Shown: piece after piece, positions 8,794 to 17,926 of the stretch
Position numbering within the stretch: the stretch's first letter is position 1
Layout: each line of letters starts with the position of its first letter
Assembly (NCBI RefSeq): GCF_014841125.1
Contig: NZ_JACYTQ010000001.1
Span: 558,001 to 622,000, forward strand
Source of the DNA: Echinicola arenosa
GTDB taxonomy: Bacteria; Bacteroidota; Bacteroidia; Cytophagales; Cyclobacteriaceae
Length of the DNA stretch: 64,000 nucleotides
Direction of reading: 5' to 3'
Notes under the pieces: generated by a model
Databases searched by the model: none
What the model was told of the DNA's origin: nothing
The model's input: only the letters and a program-made list of their open reading frames with translations
Program-made: the position numbers and the translations under genes

Positions 8794-9160
8794 TTACTTT
8801 CACAATTTAATTTTCAGCAACTCCTTTATAAATATAATATACAGAAATTACTCCAGATCATTCTTAATCTTCAACTTCTCCCCCGTTGTGCCGCGGAACG
8901 CCCTAACCCTGAGTCTCCGACTCAATCCTTTCCCCTCCCCAAAAACCAACTTTCCTAACCCCAACCCACCCTTTCCTTCCAATTTAGCCCATGACTAATC
9001 CGTCATCGCTAACTAGCGAAGCGATCTACACCCTATTAGGGGATCGCCACGCCCTCTTTAGGCCGGTCTCACGATGACCGCCTTTGCTCTTTGTCCCTTT
9101 TCTCCCCTTTGCTACTTGATACTCAATACTTGCTACCAACTACCCTTTAGGTAAAAAACA
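8794..9160. other. Non-coding stretch with GC-rich, repeat-like segment
   Basis: No gene seen. From about 8880 to 9110 the base composition becomes unusually C-rich on the plus strand, and short hairpins appear, such as CGCTA-AC-TAGCG at 9007-9018. The run of GCGATC/GATCGCC words resembles dispersed intergenic repeats of Bacteroidota genomes, but only one copy lies in this window. Confidence 0.4.
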
Positions 9161-9197
9161 CAAAAAGGCCTTTCGGAAATTCCGAAAGGCCTTTTTG
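9161..9197 (-). terminator. Rho-independent terminator of tRNA-Leu
   Basis: Perfect 18-bp inverted repeat around position 9179 (AAAAAGGCCTTTCGGAA and its complement), directly after the tRNA 3' end on the minus strand. The arm ends in a T run on either strand, so it can act in both directions. Confidence 0.85.
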
Positions 9198-9280
9198 TGC
9201 GCACGAGAGGATTCGAACCTCCACGCCCATAGAGCACCACCCCCTCAAGATGGCGTGTCTACCAATTTCACCACGTGCGC
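9198..9280 (-). tRNA. tRNA-Leu (anticodon GAG)
   Basis: 83-nt tRNA. The acceptor stem GCGCACG (9280-9274) pairs with CGTGCGC (9205-9199), with discriminator A at 9198. The D-arm shows AAATTGGTAGACACG. The anticodon stem CCATC/GGTGG encloses TTGAGGG, giving GAG. The long variable arm is typical of class II tRNA-Leu, and the T-loop GGTTCGAATCC is standard. CCA is not encoded, which fits the CCA-adding enzyme at 17927-19348. Confidence 0.97.
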
Positions 9281-9292
9281 GTGATTGGTTTG

Positions 9293-9324
9293 CAAAAGTA
9301 GAAAGATATACCTTTTGCTCCAAA
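9293..9324 (-). promoter_or_regulatory. Bacteroidota-type promoter of tRNA-Leu
   Basis: On the minus strand TTTG (9324-9321) is followed after 20 bases by TACTTTTG (9300-9293), an exact TAnnTTTG -7 box, 12 bases before the tRNA 5' end. Confidence 0.75.
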
Positions 9325-9397
9325 CGATCATTAAACATTTATATCCAAAAACCACAGCGCATTTTGTCCCTAACTGATTATCAAGCCAATTTATTCG

Positions 9398-9850
9398 CTA
9401 TAAATCTTTCTCCATGATAATTCTAAATTCCTCTTTCGGGTATTTCTTGACCAAGTCCGTAATCATGAAGCCTCTCTTAAGTCCAAACCTGATCATCTCT
9501 TTATGCCTATTCCTAGTCTTGAAAAACAACTTTTTATATCCAGATTTTTTTGCCCAATCCGCTTGTACATCGGCCAAAACACCAGCCACTCCATTTCTTC
9601 TAAACGCAGGCAACACTCCTCCCATCCAAGAATAAAAAGTATCTTCATCAATCGCATAACCTACCTTAAAACCTACCAACTTGCCGACATACTCTGCCAC
9701 TAAGATAAGGTTGGCTTTTCCTTGAAGTCGCTCAGCATATACATCGCCCCCGTATGGTCGCTCAAATTCAGGGACAGCTAGACTAATTGAAAGCACCTCT
9801 GCAATTGTTCCTCCCCGGATAATGATCTCAGACTTCTCCTTTTCATCCAT
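9398..9850 (-). CDS. GNAT-family N-acetyltransferase
   Basis: 150-residue GNAT fold. The acetyl-CoA-binding block is seen as VLPAFRRNGVAGVLADVQADWAK (R/Q-x-x-G-x-G/A type). It is followed by YKKLFFKTRNRHKEMIRFGLKRGF, the usual beta5-alpha4 region, and an FRIIMEKDL end. It would acetylate an amine of a small molecule or protein; the substrate is not predictable. The start codon directly abuts the stop of the second GNAT gene upstream (9851-10312), so the two are likely co-transcribed. Confidence 0.85.
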   Translation of the reverse strand: MDEKEKSEIIIRGGTIAEVLSISLAVPEFERPYGGDVYAERLQGKANLILVAEYVGKLVGFKVGYAIDEDTFYSWMGGVLPAFRRNGVAGVLADVQADWAKKSGYKKLFFKTRNRHKEMIRFGLKRGFMITDLVKKYPKEEFRIIMEKDL

Positions 9851-10312
9851 TTAAAATACGATTTCCATTTTTATATCACACCGGGAATACTTTCCTATTT
9901 CAGGTTCAGCTTCCTTAAACCCCAATTTTTGATACATGCTAATCGCTGGAGACAATTTTCGATTACTATACAAAACAACTTTTTGAGCGCCTAAATCTTT
10001 TGCCTGCTCCAAAATAGCACTGGCCAATTTCCACCCTACCTTCTTTCCTTGAGCCTCTGGCACAACTCCCATTTTTGTCATTTCATAAATCCCATCTTCT
10101 TGATACTTGAGTGCAACTGTCCCTAATATTTGACCTTCCAGTTCGGCAAATAGAATGGCACCTCCTTGATCTATAATATGAAGCTGAGGGTCTTCTAACA
10201 CTTCAATATCCACTGGCTCCAATGTAAAATGCTCTTTGATCCAGGCTTTGTTTATAGATTCAAAATAAGGCTGTAAAGCTGGTTGGTAAGGAATGACTTT
10301 TACTTTTTCCAT
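9851..10312 (-). CDS. GNAT-family N-acetyltransferase
   Basis: 153-residue GNAT protein with an unbroken fold: FAELEGQILGTVAL, the acetyl-CoA motif KMGVVPEAQGKKVGWKLASAIL, then KVVLYSNRKLSPAISMYQKLGFKE, which is the classic motif B with the bulged strand. It is a paralogue in type, but not a close copy, of the GNAT gene that follows at 9850. The two are adjacent without spacing and probably form an operon. Substrate unknown. Confidence 0.87.
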   Translation of the reverse strand: MEKVKVIPYQPALQPYFESINKAWIKEHFTLEPVDIEVLEDPQLHIIDQGGAILFAELEGQILGTVALKYQEDGIYEMTKMGVVPEAQGKKVGWKLASAILEQAKDLGAQKVVLYSNRKLSPAISMYQKLGFKEAEPEIGKYSRCDIKMEIVF

Positions 10313-10547
10313 ATATTATCGAAGCTAAAAATAATTTAAGAGAATTACATTTTTGAAACGCCCAAATCTCAGCATGGGTTGCACATTATTTGAGATATTA
10401 AAAACCCCATGTCATGCACCCCTATTAATCTTCCTGCTACAAGTCCAGCACAGTGAGACGTAAATTGTCTCTTTATGGCTACCCATGCAAGCATAAAACA
10501 GGATTAGTTTATAAAACAAACACAAAAAAGTTTATTAAATTTACAAA

Positions 10548-11744
10548 ATGATTACAGACAGCCAGCGAAGCATCGTACATATGGACCTCGACTCATTCTT
10601 TGTTTCTGTCGAACGTTTGTTTGACAGTAGACTAAATGGGAAGCCTATCCTCATTGGAGGAACAGGAGATCGTGGTGTGGTCGCTTCTTGCAGCTATGAA
10701 GCCCGCAAGTTTGGTATCCACTCAGCCATGCCTATGCGAACAGCCCGTCAATTATGTCCCGAAGCCCTAATCATCCGGGGCGATACAGAACGCTATAGTC
10801 AAAAATCCCATGAGATCACTGAAATCATTAGAGAAGATGTTCCGCTTTTCGAAAAATCGTCTATTGACGAATTCTATATTGATTACTCCGGCATGGATAA
10901 ATTTTTCGGTTGCTTCAAAATGGCACAAGAGCTTAGGCAAAAAATCATAAAAGAAACCGGGCTCCCTATTTCCTTAGGACTTTCCGAGAATAAAACCGTC
11001 TCCAAGGTAGCCACAGGAGAGGCCAAACCTGATAATGAAAAAGAAATTCCCAGAGGAACAGAAAAGCCTTTTTTGGCTCCTTTATCCGTACGAAAAATCC
11101 CAATGATCGGTGAAAAGACGGCCCATAGCCTCTATGGAATGGGCGTAAAAAAAATCCATACCTTACAGGCCATGCCTGCAGAATTATTGGAAAGTGCATT
11201 TGGCAAAAACGGATTGGCACTTTGGGACAAGGCCAATGGAGTAGACCGAAACCCTGTAGTCCCCTACTCCGAAGCCAAATCGATCTCCACTGAAAACACT
11301 TTCAGCCAGGACACCATAGATGTGAGAATGCTGGAAGCCACACTCATAGCCATGACAGAACAGCTTGCCACCAAGCTCCGAAAAAACAAACAGCTAACCT
11401 GCTGTGTAAATGTCAAAATCCGCTATTCTGACTTCGACACGCACACCATGCAGCAACGCATCCCTTACACCGCTGCTGACCACACCCTCATCCCCATTGT
11501 TAAAGAGCTTTTTAGAAAGCTCTACAATCGACGTTTGCTCATTAGGCTCATCGGAGTCAGGTTTAGCGCCTTGGTTCATGGCCATTATCAAATCAACCTT
11601 TTTGAAGATACCCAAGAAAGTATCAGGCTCTATCAGGCATTGGACAAAATCAACGTAAAATATGGTGAAAAAACAGTGTGTAGAGCTATAGGAATGAAAG
11701 TCGGACATCGTAACTTCAACCCCTTTAATGGGATAGCCATTTGA
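10548..11744 (+). CDS. dinB: DNA polymerase IV (Y-family translesion polymerase)
   Basis: 398-residue Y-family polymerase. The palm metal ligands are in HMDLDSFF (Asp13) and SSIDEFYID (Asp107-Glu108). The finger/palm blocks VVASCSYEARKFGIHSAMPM and GLSENKTVSKVA are family hallmarks, followed by the helix-hairpin-helix thumb and little-finger domain. A beta-clamp binding motif QINLF lies at about residue 348, ahead of a C-terminal tail. The enzyme copies past damaged bases with low fidelity. I see no clear LexA-type operator upstream. Confidence 0.95.
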   Translation: MITDSQRSIVHMDLDSFFVSVERLFDSRLNGKPILIGGTGDRGVVASCSYEARKFGIHSAMPMRTARQLCPEALIIRGDTERYSQKSHEITEIIREDVPLFEKSSIDEFYIDYSGMDKFFGCFKMAQELRQKIIKETGLPISLGLSENKTVSKVATGEAKPDNEKEIPRGTEKPFLAPLSVRKIPMIGEKTAHSLYGMGVKKIHTLQAMPAELLESAFGKNGLALWDKANGVDRNPVVPYSEAKSISTENTFSQDTIDVRMLEATLIAMTEQLATKLRKNKQLTCCVNVKIRYSDFDTHTMQQRIPYTAADHTLIPIVKELFRKLYNRRLLIRLIGVRFSALVHGHYQINLFEDTQESIRLYQALDKINVKYGEKTVCRAIGMKVGHRNFNPFNGIAI

Positions 11745-11856
11745 CAGAACCTTGCACAAGATTGTCATACTGAATTCTTTTTGATTAATTTTACGCCCAA
11801 TCTGATCACTGCCCACTTAACCTCTCCATCATTACCTAAAGAAAAGATATATTTCC

Positions 11857-12642
11857 ATGCAAGAAATCCAGCATATAGAAGCACAGATAAAACCGCTAAA
11901 AGAAAAGCTATCCAACCACCCATTATATGCGCAACTATCCTCCATTGAGGACATTAAAACATTCATGGAGCACCATGTCTATGCCGTCTGGGATTTCATG
12001 TCTTTGTTAAAAGCTTTGCAAAAAGACCTTACCTGTATTTCCTTGCCTTGGATTCCAGCCACCAGCCCTAGTTTGGCACGTTTTATCAATGAAATCGTCC
12101 ATGGTGAAGAAAGCGATATCAATGAGCTTGGAGAACCTAAAAGCCATTATGAAATGTATCTGGATGCCATGAAACAAACAGGGGCCAACACCGAAGAAAT
12201 CAACTCTTTTATCGACTTGATATCCAAAGGACATGCTATTTCAGAGGCATTAAAAATGGTCAATGCTGACCCTGTCGTACAGGAATTTGTCCAATTCACT
12301 TTTGAAGTTGTCAAAACTGGCAAACCCCATTTAATCGCATCTGCATTTACTTTTGGAAGGGAAGACCTTATCCCAGACATGTTTATTGAAATTATCAAAA
12401 AAGCAGAAGCCGAAAAAAACCAGTCTTATAGCAAACTCAGCTATTACTTACAACGCCATATCGAATTGGACGGTGATGAGCATGGTCCTCTGTCCATGCA
12501 AATGATCGCTGAACTATGTGGCGACAATCAACAAAAGTGGGAAGAGTCACTTCATGTAGCCAAACAAGCCTTGCTCCACAGGGTTAAGTTATGGGATCAA
12601 ATCACCCAAAAGATCGCAGCCAAACAACCTTCCCTTCCTTAA
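11857..12642 (+). CDS. DUF3050 family protein (haem-oxygenase-like fold)
   Basis: 261 residues matching the DUF3050 family by its start ([18 protein letters not shown]), [20 protein letters not shown] and the block around HGEESD. DUF3050 belongs to the haem-oxygenase-like all-alpha fold. Potential metal ligands are visible: His39/His40, Glu84/Glu85, His97, Glu169 and the HxxxDxxxH pattern at His201-Asp205-His209. These resemble non-haem di-iron oxidases of this fold, but the function is unproven. It is followed 30 bases later by the DUF2490 gene in the same direction. Confidence 0.8.
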   Translation: MQEIQHIEAQIKPLKEKLSNHPLYAQLSSIEDIKTFMEHHVYAVWDFMSLLKALQKDLTCISLPWIPATSPSLARFINEIVHGEESDINELGEPKSHYEMYLDAMKQTGANTEEINSFIDLISKGHAISEALKMVNADPVVQEFVQFTFEVVKTGKPHLIASAFTFGREDLIPDMFIEIIKKAEAEKNQSYSKLSYYLQRHIELDGDEHGPLSMQMIAELCGDNQQKWEESLHVAKQALLHRVKLWDQITQKIAAKQPSLP

Positions 12643-12672
12643 ATCCGCCTAAAAGACAAATGCAATAAACCC

Positions 12673-13431
12673 GTGCTCCCTTTACGCTCAATATCCCTCC
12701 GCCGTGCCTTGTTATTTTCCTGCTTGCTATTCACTTTTATTTCAAGTGGTTTTTCCCAACAAAAAGAAACCATTCACGAAAACCAGCAATGGCTGCAATA
12801 TTACAACAAGCTCCATTTTGCTGAAAAATGGAGCTTAGCCACAGACCTAGGCTTAAGATTTAAAAATGGGTTTGACAAAAAGACACGTTATATAGCAAGG
12901 ACTGGATTAATCTACTATTTAAGTGACAAGCTTCAAATAGCTGCTGGTTTTGCCCGACTGGGATCTTATTATCAAGGTCAAGAAGTCAAAGTCATTGAGA
13001 CAAGACCCTTTCAAAGCCTAAGCATGAAACACCACCAAGGACTATTCAATTTGGCCCAAAGGCTTTCAATGGAAGAACGCAGCTTTAAAAATATCAACAG
13101 CGACACGCCCCTAAGTACGGACATCACTTTGCGCTTAAGGTATAGATTGATGTTCAATATCCCTCTTACTTCTTTCAATTCTGGTTCAAGCACAAAAAAA
13201 ATCTCTCTTAACTTTGGCAATGAGCTATTTCTAAATGCCAATAACGACATTGCTGCAAGCACATTTGATCAAAATAGGGTTATTCTTGGTCCTGCCATTC
13301 AGCTCAACAAAAGTTTTAAAGCCTCCATTATTTACCAATACCAATATTCTTCTACTCCAATAGAAAACACCTACAAGCAAACCAGTATTTTAAGGATGAA
13401 CCTCAAACACAACCTTGATCTAAGAAATTAA
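12673..13431 (+). CDS. DUF2490 family protein, predicted outer membrane beta-barrel
   Basis: 252 residues starting at GTG (12673). The signal peptide runs to about residue 28 (SSGFSQQ). The rest alternates polar and aromatic residues as in small outer membrane barrels (ENQQWLQYYNKLHFAEKWSLATDLGLRFK), and the family signature W-x-x-Y-x-x-K is seen near the start. Function unknown. It is downstream of the DUF3050 gene and probably co-transcribed. Confidence 0.8.
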   Translation: MLPLRSISLRRALLFSCLLFTFISSGFSQQKETIHENQQWLQYYNKLHFAEKWSLATDLGLRFKNGFDKKTRYIARTGLIYYLSDKLQIAAGFARLGSYYQGQEVKVIETRPFQSLSMKHHQGLFNLAQRLSMEERSFKNINSDTPLSTDITLRLRYRLMFNIPLTSFNSGSSTKKISLNFGNELFLNANNDIAASTFDQNRVILGPAIQLNKSFKASIIYQYQYSSTPIENTYKQTSILRMNLKHNLDLRN

Positions 13432-13480
13432 TGAAGGATAATTTTACTTCCTGAAAACAACTCCTAGAAAGGGGAAGTAA

Positions 13481-14635
13481 CTATTGCATGATTTCTCTCT
13501 CCAATACTTTTTTGCTATTCTCTACTTGTCGGTCTTTAAAGCTATTTGGAGAATCCAAGGTCAATATCCTTGGTGAGTTTTTTGCAATTTTTCTAACTTT
13601 TCGTAGCGTAACAGCATCTAAGGTCAAACACAAAACAACAACTGTCCCTAATACAAAAGGCAGCAAAACGCTATCTGAAAACCCTGAAGTAGCCACCACC
13701 AAACCTAAAAAGCTCAATTTTACCCCCCCCAGCAAACAAGTAACCTGATCATGTCTTAACCCCATTCTCATCAAAAAATGATGCACATGGGATTTATCGG
13801 CAGCCATTGGCGACTTTCCTCTCTTCATCCTTTTTACCATCACACGAAGTGTATCGAAGCATGAAATAAGGACTAAAGCCAAACCTGCAGTAATTGGGGC
13901 ATGAAATTTCAGAGGATGTCCATCTGCAAGCAAAGTCCCATTAGCATTCACAAAAAAGACACTGAATACTGACAACATAAACCCTAGAGTCAATGACCCT
14001 GTGTCCCCCATAAAAATTTTGGCAGGATGCCAATTGTAAACCATAAAAGATAAAATCCCTCCAGCAGTCACCAAGGACATGACCCCAAATTCAACAAAGC
14101 CTGTACTTAAAAACCAACCTCCCAAAAACAAAAATGATATCAAACTCAATGTTCCTGCCAAGCCGTCCAATCCATCTACAAGGTTAAAAGCATTGGTGAG
14201 ACCTATTATAGTGAATACAGTCAAACCATAACTCATCCAAATCGGCAACTCTTCAACTCCTAAGAATCCATAAAAACTGCTTATCCGTATGTCTCCCAAA
14301 ACAACCACAAAAGCTATTGCCAAAAGCTGTCCGAACAACTTCTGAAGTGCGCTCAACTCAACCATATCATCTCGCAATCCCAATAGGAACATAACCCCCA
14401 ATCCCATCATCAGAAACCTGACTTCAAGCCATTGTTGGTAAGAAAAAGCCACCATCAACCCTCCAAGTATGGCACAGACAATACCTATACCTCCCATCGA
14501 AGGAACAGCTTCTTTATGAATTTTCCTCCCCCCTGGTTCATCTAGGAGATTGGTCTTTTTAATAATTTTAATAACAACTGGGATAGCAAGTAGGCCAGTA
14601 AAAAAAGCGATTAATGCGGGTATAATTTGAAGCAT
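13481..14635 (-). CDS. MraY/WecA-like polyprenyl-phosphate sugar-1-phosphate transferase
   Basis: 384-residue polytopic membrane protein (about 10-11 spans). Hallmarks are RKIHKEAVPSMGGIGI near residue 40, the catalytic LGLRDDM pair of Asp, NAFNLVDGLDGLAG, KIFMGDTGSLTLGF and the HVHHFLMRMG loop, the WecA/TagO-type His motif. The family links a sugar phosphate such as GlcNAc-1-P to undecaprenyl phosphate, the first step in building surface glycans. It is not the MraY of peptidoglycan synthesis, given the loop motif and context. The upstream gap has a sigma-54-like TGGCAC element about 60 bases before the start. Confidence 0.93.
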   Translation of the reverse strand: MLQIIPALIAFFTGLLAIPVVIKIIKKTNLLDEPGGRKIHKEAVPSMGGIGIVCAILGGLMVAFSYQQWLEVRFLMMGLGVMFLLGLRDDMVELSALQKLFGQLLAIAFVVVLGDIRISSFYGFLGVEELPIWMSYGLTVFTIIGLTNAFNLVDGLDGLAGTLSLISFLFLGGWFLSTGFVEFGVMSLVTAGGILSFMVYNWHPAKIFMGDTGSLTLGFMLSVFSVFFVNANGTLLADGHPLKFHAPITAGLALVLISCFDTLRVMVKRMKRGKSPMAADKSHVHHFLMRMGLRHDQVTCLLGGVKLSFLGLVVATSGFSDSVLLPFVLGTVVVLCLTLDAVTLRKVRKIAKNSPRILTLDSPNSFKDRQVENSKKVLEREIMQ

Positions 14636-15113
14636 AATAAAAATAAAAAGGTTACAACAATTAATTTTCGTTTAGTCAATAACTTGGTTTCAACTTTTGT
14701 GCCATCAAAAAAATATCCTTAAGGATGACACCTTTCATAATTTAAAAAACAAAATAAGCCTTTACAACTGTGGAGTAGTATCACGAATTTACACAAATAG
14801 TAGAGTTTCCACATAAAAAAACTATTTAAAATTCACACACAAATAAATTTATTTCGTTTACAAACATAAGTCTTACGAATACATATCGCAATACCCCAAA
14901 AAGGGTATTTATTATCTGGCCCTTCAAAAATGCTTAAACAAGCACGTTAATCATTCTACTTACCTCAAAATCCAAGCCCAATTTCACCTAACATTTCGGT
15001 CTCAAAAAGAATTTTTAAGCTATTCTTGACATTTATTTAGCTAATAGCGTTATATTAATTATTAATGTGGTTTTAACAAACCTCCTTAAAATTTCGACTC
15101 AATTCTTACACCT
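14636..15113. other. Divergent intergenic region between wecA-like and S41 protease genes
   Basis: 478 bases with no gene. On the minus strand TGGCAC (14704-14699) and TTGAA (14693-14689) have the spacing of a -24/-12 sigma-54 promoter ahead of the wecA-like gene, but the -12 dinucleotide is GA instead of GC. On the plus strand TTGACA at about 15027 and TTATATTA about 20 bases later lie before the protease gene. Neither is certain. Confidence 0.4.
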
Positions 15114-16610
15114 ATGAAAATACTTAAACTTAACAGCTGGCTATTAGGATCAGTATTCTTACTCTGTTTCTCACTTTCTTCTTGCGGAAATAGTGAAATG
15201 AGTGACCCAAGCCCAACCCCAGATCCTGATACTGACCCAGATATAGAAGACAACACAAGTCCAAATATTGCTATCAATAATTGGATTCAAGAAATAATGG
15301 ATGATTACTATTACTGGAACAGCACCATGAATACCCCATTGGCTACTGATGCTGATCCTGAAGATTATTTTGAAAACTTACTGGTGGACCAAGATCATTT
15401 TTCAATAATCTACCCCAATTATCTAGACTTAATTAATTCCCTTGAGGGTGTCAGCAAAGAAGCTGGTTATGAATATATTCTTTTTAGGGCTAGTCAAACC
15501 AACCAGAATGTTATCGCCATAATTCTTTATGTCAAAAAGGGAAGTCCTGCCGAAGCTGCCGGTTTGATGCGTGATGATATAGTTACAGAAATTAATGGTA
15601 CAACCATGACTTTGAGTAATTATCAAAGTGTACTCTCTGGAATTGATGAAGACCACACACTTACTGTAGCCCGATTTGATCAAAGTTTAAACAATGGCGA
15701 AGGGAGCTATGCATTCCTAAACGATCCTCTATCCATGAGTACGGTGGTATTTTCTGAAAACCCGGTTTTTATGGACTCTGTTTACACCATTGGGTCCAAC
15801 AAAATAGGTTACTTGGTTTATAATTTCTTCTCCCCGGGCGTTGAAGTCAATCCCAATGACAACGTTACTTATGGTGTGTATGACCAAGAGCTCGATGAAA
15901 TTTTTGCAGACTTTAAGTCAAAAGGAGTCAACGAGCTTATCTTAGACTTGAGATACAATGGAGGAGGCTATGTCACCAGCGCAGTCAACCTTGCCAGCTT
16001 AATTGGCTCAGGAATTTCTGCTGGAGATGTTTTTTATAAGACCAAATACAATTCGGGGCTTCAAGCTTATTTTACCCAGACTTATGGAGCCGATTATTTA
16101 AATAACAAGTTCCTTGACAAAGCTGCCAATATCGGCGGTCAACTTAGCAGTGGAACGGTACACATTATTGCTACGGGCGGGACAGCTTCTGCAAGTGAAT
16201 TGATCATCAATGGGTTGAGCCCATATATGACTGTCAAGTTAATTGGAGAAACTACCTACGGTAAAAATGTAGGATCTGCCGTTTTTGAAGATGACGAAAA
16301 TGAAGACAACCATTATGGGTTACTGCCAATAATTTCCCAAAGCTTCAATAGTCTTGACCAATCTGAATATTCAAACGGCTTCGATCCAGATGTAGAGTCC
16401 AATGAGTTTGACGATGGCAGACTTCTTCCCCTTGGCGATATAAATGAAACCATGTTGAGTGCGGCTATCAGTCAAATCACCGGTGAGGCTGCAGGTTCAA
16501 GAACAATTAAAAAGAATCGTATTGATAGAATAGAATTGGAAAATAGTGTCAGAAATACAGAAAGGTTTGGGATAATGATCGGCCAAAAGCCTCTTAAAAT
16601 TATAAAATAA
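15114..16610 (+). CDS. S41 family (C-terminal processing type) protease, lipoprotein
   Basis: 498 residues. Lipoprotein signal with lipobox LSSC (Cys24), then an acidic Pro-rich linker (residues 30-48). A PDZ-like domain covers about 120-190 (VKKGSPAEAAGLMRDDIV). The S41 catalytic domain has Ser359 in TASASE and Lys384 in TYGKN, the expected 25-residue Ser-Lys spacing. Such proteases cut proteins near their C-termini. Lipid anchoring places it in the periplasm, on the inner or outer membrane. A strong hairpin follows the gene. Confidence 0.92.
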   Translation: MKILKLNSWLLGSVFLLCFSLSSCGNSEMSDPSPTPDPDTDPDIEDNTSPNIAINNWIQEIMDDYYYWNSTMNTPLATDADPEDYFENLLVDQDHFSIIYPNYLDLINSLEGVSKEAGYEYILFRASQTNQNVIAIILYVKKGSPAEAAGLMRDDIVTEINGTTMTLSNYQSVLSGIDEDHTLTVARFDQSLNNGEGSYAFLNDPLSMSTVVFSENPVFMDSVYTIGSNKIGYLVYNFFSPGVEVNPNDNVTYGVYDQELDEIFADFKSKGVNELILDLRYNGGGYVTSAVNLASLIGSGISAGDVFYKTKYNSGLQAYFTQTYGADYLNNKFLDKAANIGGQLSSGTVHIIATGGTASASELIINGLSPYMTVKLIGETTYGKNVGSAVFEDDENEDNHYGLLPIISQSFNSLDQSEYSNGFDPDVESNEFDDGRLLPLGDINETMLSAAISQITGEAAGSRTIKKNRIDRIELENSVRNTERFGIMIGQKPLKIIK

Positions 16611-16617
16611 AATTTTC

Positions 16618-16663
16618 CTGTATTGCCTGTCAGTATCTGCACTTATGCTGACAGGCAATACAG
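16618..16663 (+). terminator. Hairpin downstream of the S41 protease gene
   Basis: Perfect 16-bp stem (CTGTATTGCCTGTCAG and its complement) with a 14-base loop, 7 bases after the stop codon. The following T-tract is weak (AACTATATTTT), so it may terminate or stabilise the transcript end. Confidence 0.6.
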
Positions 16664-16727
16664 AACTATATTTTGACTAGGAGGGCTAACATTTTGATTT
16701 GCAACCAATACTTCTTTAATCAAAAAA

Positions 16728-17147
16728 ATGACCACAGCAGGATATTCACAAACACCGTTGATAAAAAAGCTGGGCATTAAAGATGGATTCAACATCCTCC
16801 TCATCAACTCTCCTGAAAATTATTTTGATCTGCTTGAGACATTGCCCCAAGACTTGATTTTTTCAGAGTCTGACCGCGAAGACCTTGATTTCATCCATTT
16901 TTTTACTAAAAGTGCAGCAGAATATGAAAGAAAAATTGAATCCCTAAGATCCTTGATCAAGCCCAATGGAATGATCTGGGTAAGCTGGCCAAAAAAAGCT
17001 TCCAAGATCCCAACTGACATGACTGAAAACATCATTCGGGATTACGCATTAAAAATCGGCTTGGTGGATGTAAAAGTATGCGCTGTGGACGCAATATGGT
17101 CAGGACTAAAACTGGTTATCCCCATCAAAATAAGACCAAAAAAATAG
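16728..17147 (+). CDS. DUF3052 family protein
   Basis: 139 residues beginning MTTAGYSQTPLIKKLGIKDG, the characteristic opening of DUF3052. The central acidic block and LIKPNGMIWVSWPKK agree, and the end is VDAIWSGLKLVIP. It is soluble with no signal peptide. The fold looks like the C-terminal half of a methyltransferase, but the glycine-rich SAM loop is not evident. Function unknown. It appears to be a single-gene unit. Confidence 0.82.
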   Translation: MTTAGYSQTPLIKKLGIKDGFNILLINSPENYFDLLETLPQDLIFSESDREDLDFIHFFTKSAAEYERKIESLRSLIKPNGMIWVSWPKKASKIPTDMTENIIRDYALKIGLVDVKVCAVDAIWSGLKLVIPIKIRPKK

Positions 17148-17202
17148 CCTCCGCAACTTAGCAGAGACTATCCCAATATAATCATTCAATTTGAATTGAC
17201 AT

Positions 17203-17916
17203 TTAATTCAACTCTTTAAGGTTTTCCTGTACAATTTCAAATTCAGGCGCATTGGCTAACGCTGATTCGAAGGCAGCTTTAGCTTCAGAAGTACTTCCTT
17301 GCTCTTTGTAGATCAACCCTTTCAAGTTCAATGCAGCAGCCTTCATACTTACATCTTGAGTGGTATTGTCTTTCTTAGGAAAAGTTAATTTCTGCTCTTC
17401 TGATTTATTGTTTTTGATCAGCATATTCACTGAATTCAATGCCTCGTCATATTTCTTCAAAGAATACTGTAAGTAAGAGGTCTTATAAAGACTAAACAGA
17501 TCTCCTGACAATAAATGAAGTGATTCAAAATGTGGCAAAGCCCTATCCAAAGCCCCTAACTGCTCCAACGAATAAGCGGCAACTTCTAACGCAGGGATAT
17601 TTCTATCATCCACTTTAAGGATATCCAATGCCACCAAAGCGGCAGAGCTGAACTGCTCCAACTCATAATACAAAGAAGCCAGCAATTCAGCATAACGCGG
17701 ATTCTCTGGGTTTTTCTCAATCAGCTCATACAATTTACTCTTTGCAACAGAAGGATCGTTATACCTCAAGGCCATTTGATAGACTCTTAAAGCTGCCTGA
17801 TCCTTTGCAACTTTACTACTATCCTTCTGTGGTGTAGTAGTACTAGTAGTTTCTTGGGCCATTACACCCCAACTCATCAAGAACAACGCAAGCGCTGCAA
17901 TTTTAAACTTATTCAT
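17203..17916 (-). CDS. Tetratricopeptide repeat protein, secreted
   Basis: 237 residues from the ATG at 17916, chosen because it opens a clean signal peptide (MNKFKIAALALFLMSWGVMAQ); the longer frame from 17970 overlaps the cca gene and masks it. The mature part carries about four to five TPR-like helix pairs (NPENPRYAELLASLYYELEQ, LKGLIYKEQGSTSEAKAAFESAL). Such repeats mediate protein contacts, probably in the periplasm. It follows the cca gene by 10 bases and may be co-transcribed. No specific role can be assigned. Confidence 0.83.
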   Translation of the reverse strand: MNKFKIAALALFLMSWGVMAQETTSTTTPQKDSSKVAKDQAALRVYQMALRYNDPSVAKSKLYELIEKNPENPRYAELLASLYYELEQFSSAALVALDILKVDDRNIPALEVAAYSLEQLGALDRALPHFESLHLLSGDLFSLYKTSYLQYSLKKYDEALNSVNMLIKNNKSEEQKLTFPKKDNTTQDVSMKAAALNLKGLIYKEQGSTSEAKAAFESALANAPEFEIVQENLKELN

Positions 17917-17926
17917 ACTATAAATA

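Noticed and set aside
7001-9200. tRNA-linked genomic island or prophage
   Set aside because: No integrase, no att duplication of the tRNA end found, only two or three genes.
9147-9338. 63-residue minus-strand ORF over the tRNA
   Set aside because: It lies across tRNA-Leu and its terminator, so the frame is coincidental.
11394-11816. 140-residue minus-strand ORF
   Set aside because: Antisense to dinB, whose protein signature is unambiguous; composition is that of a shadow frame.
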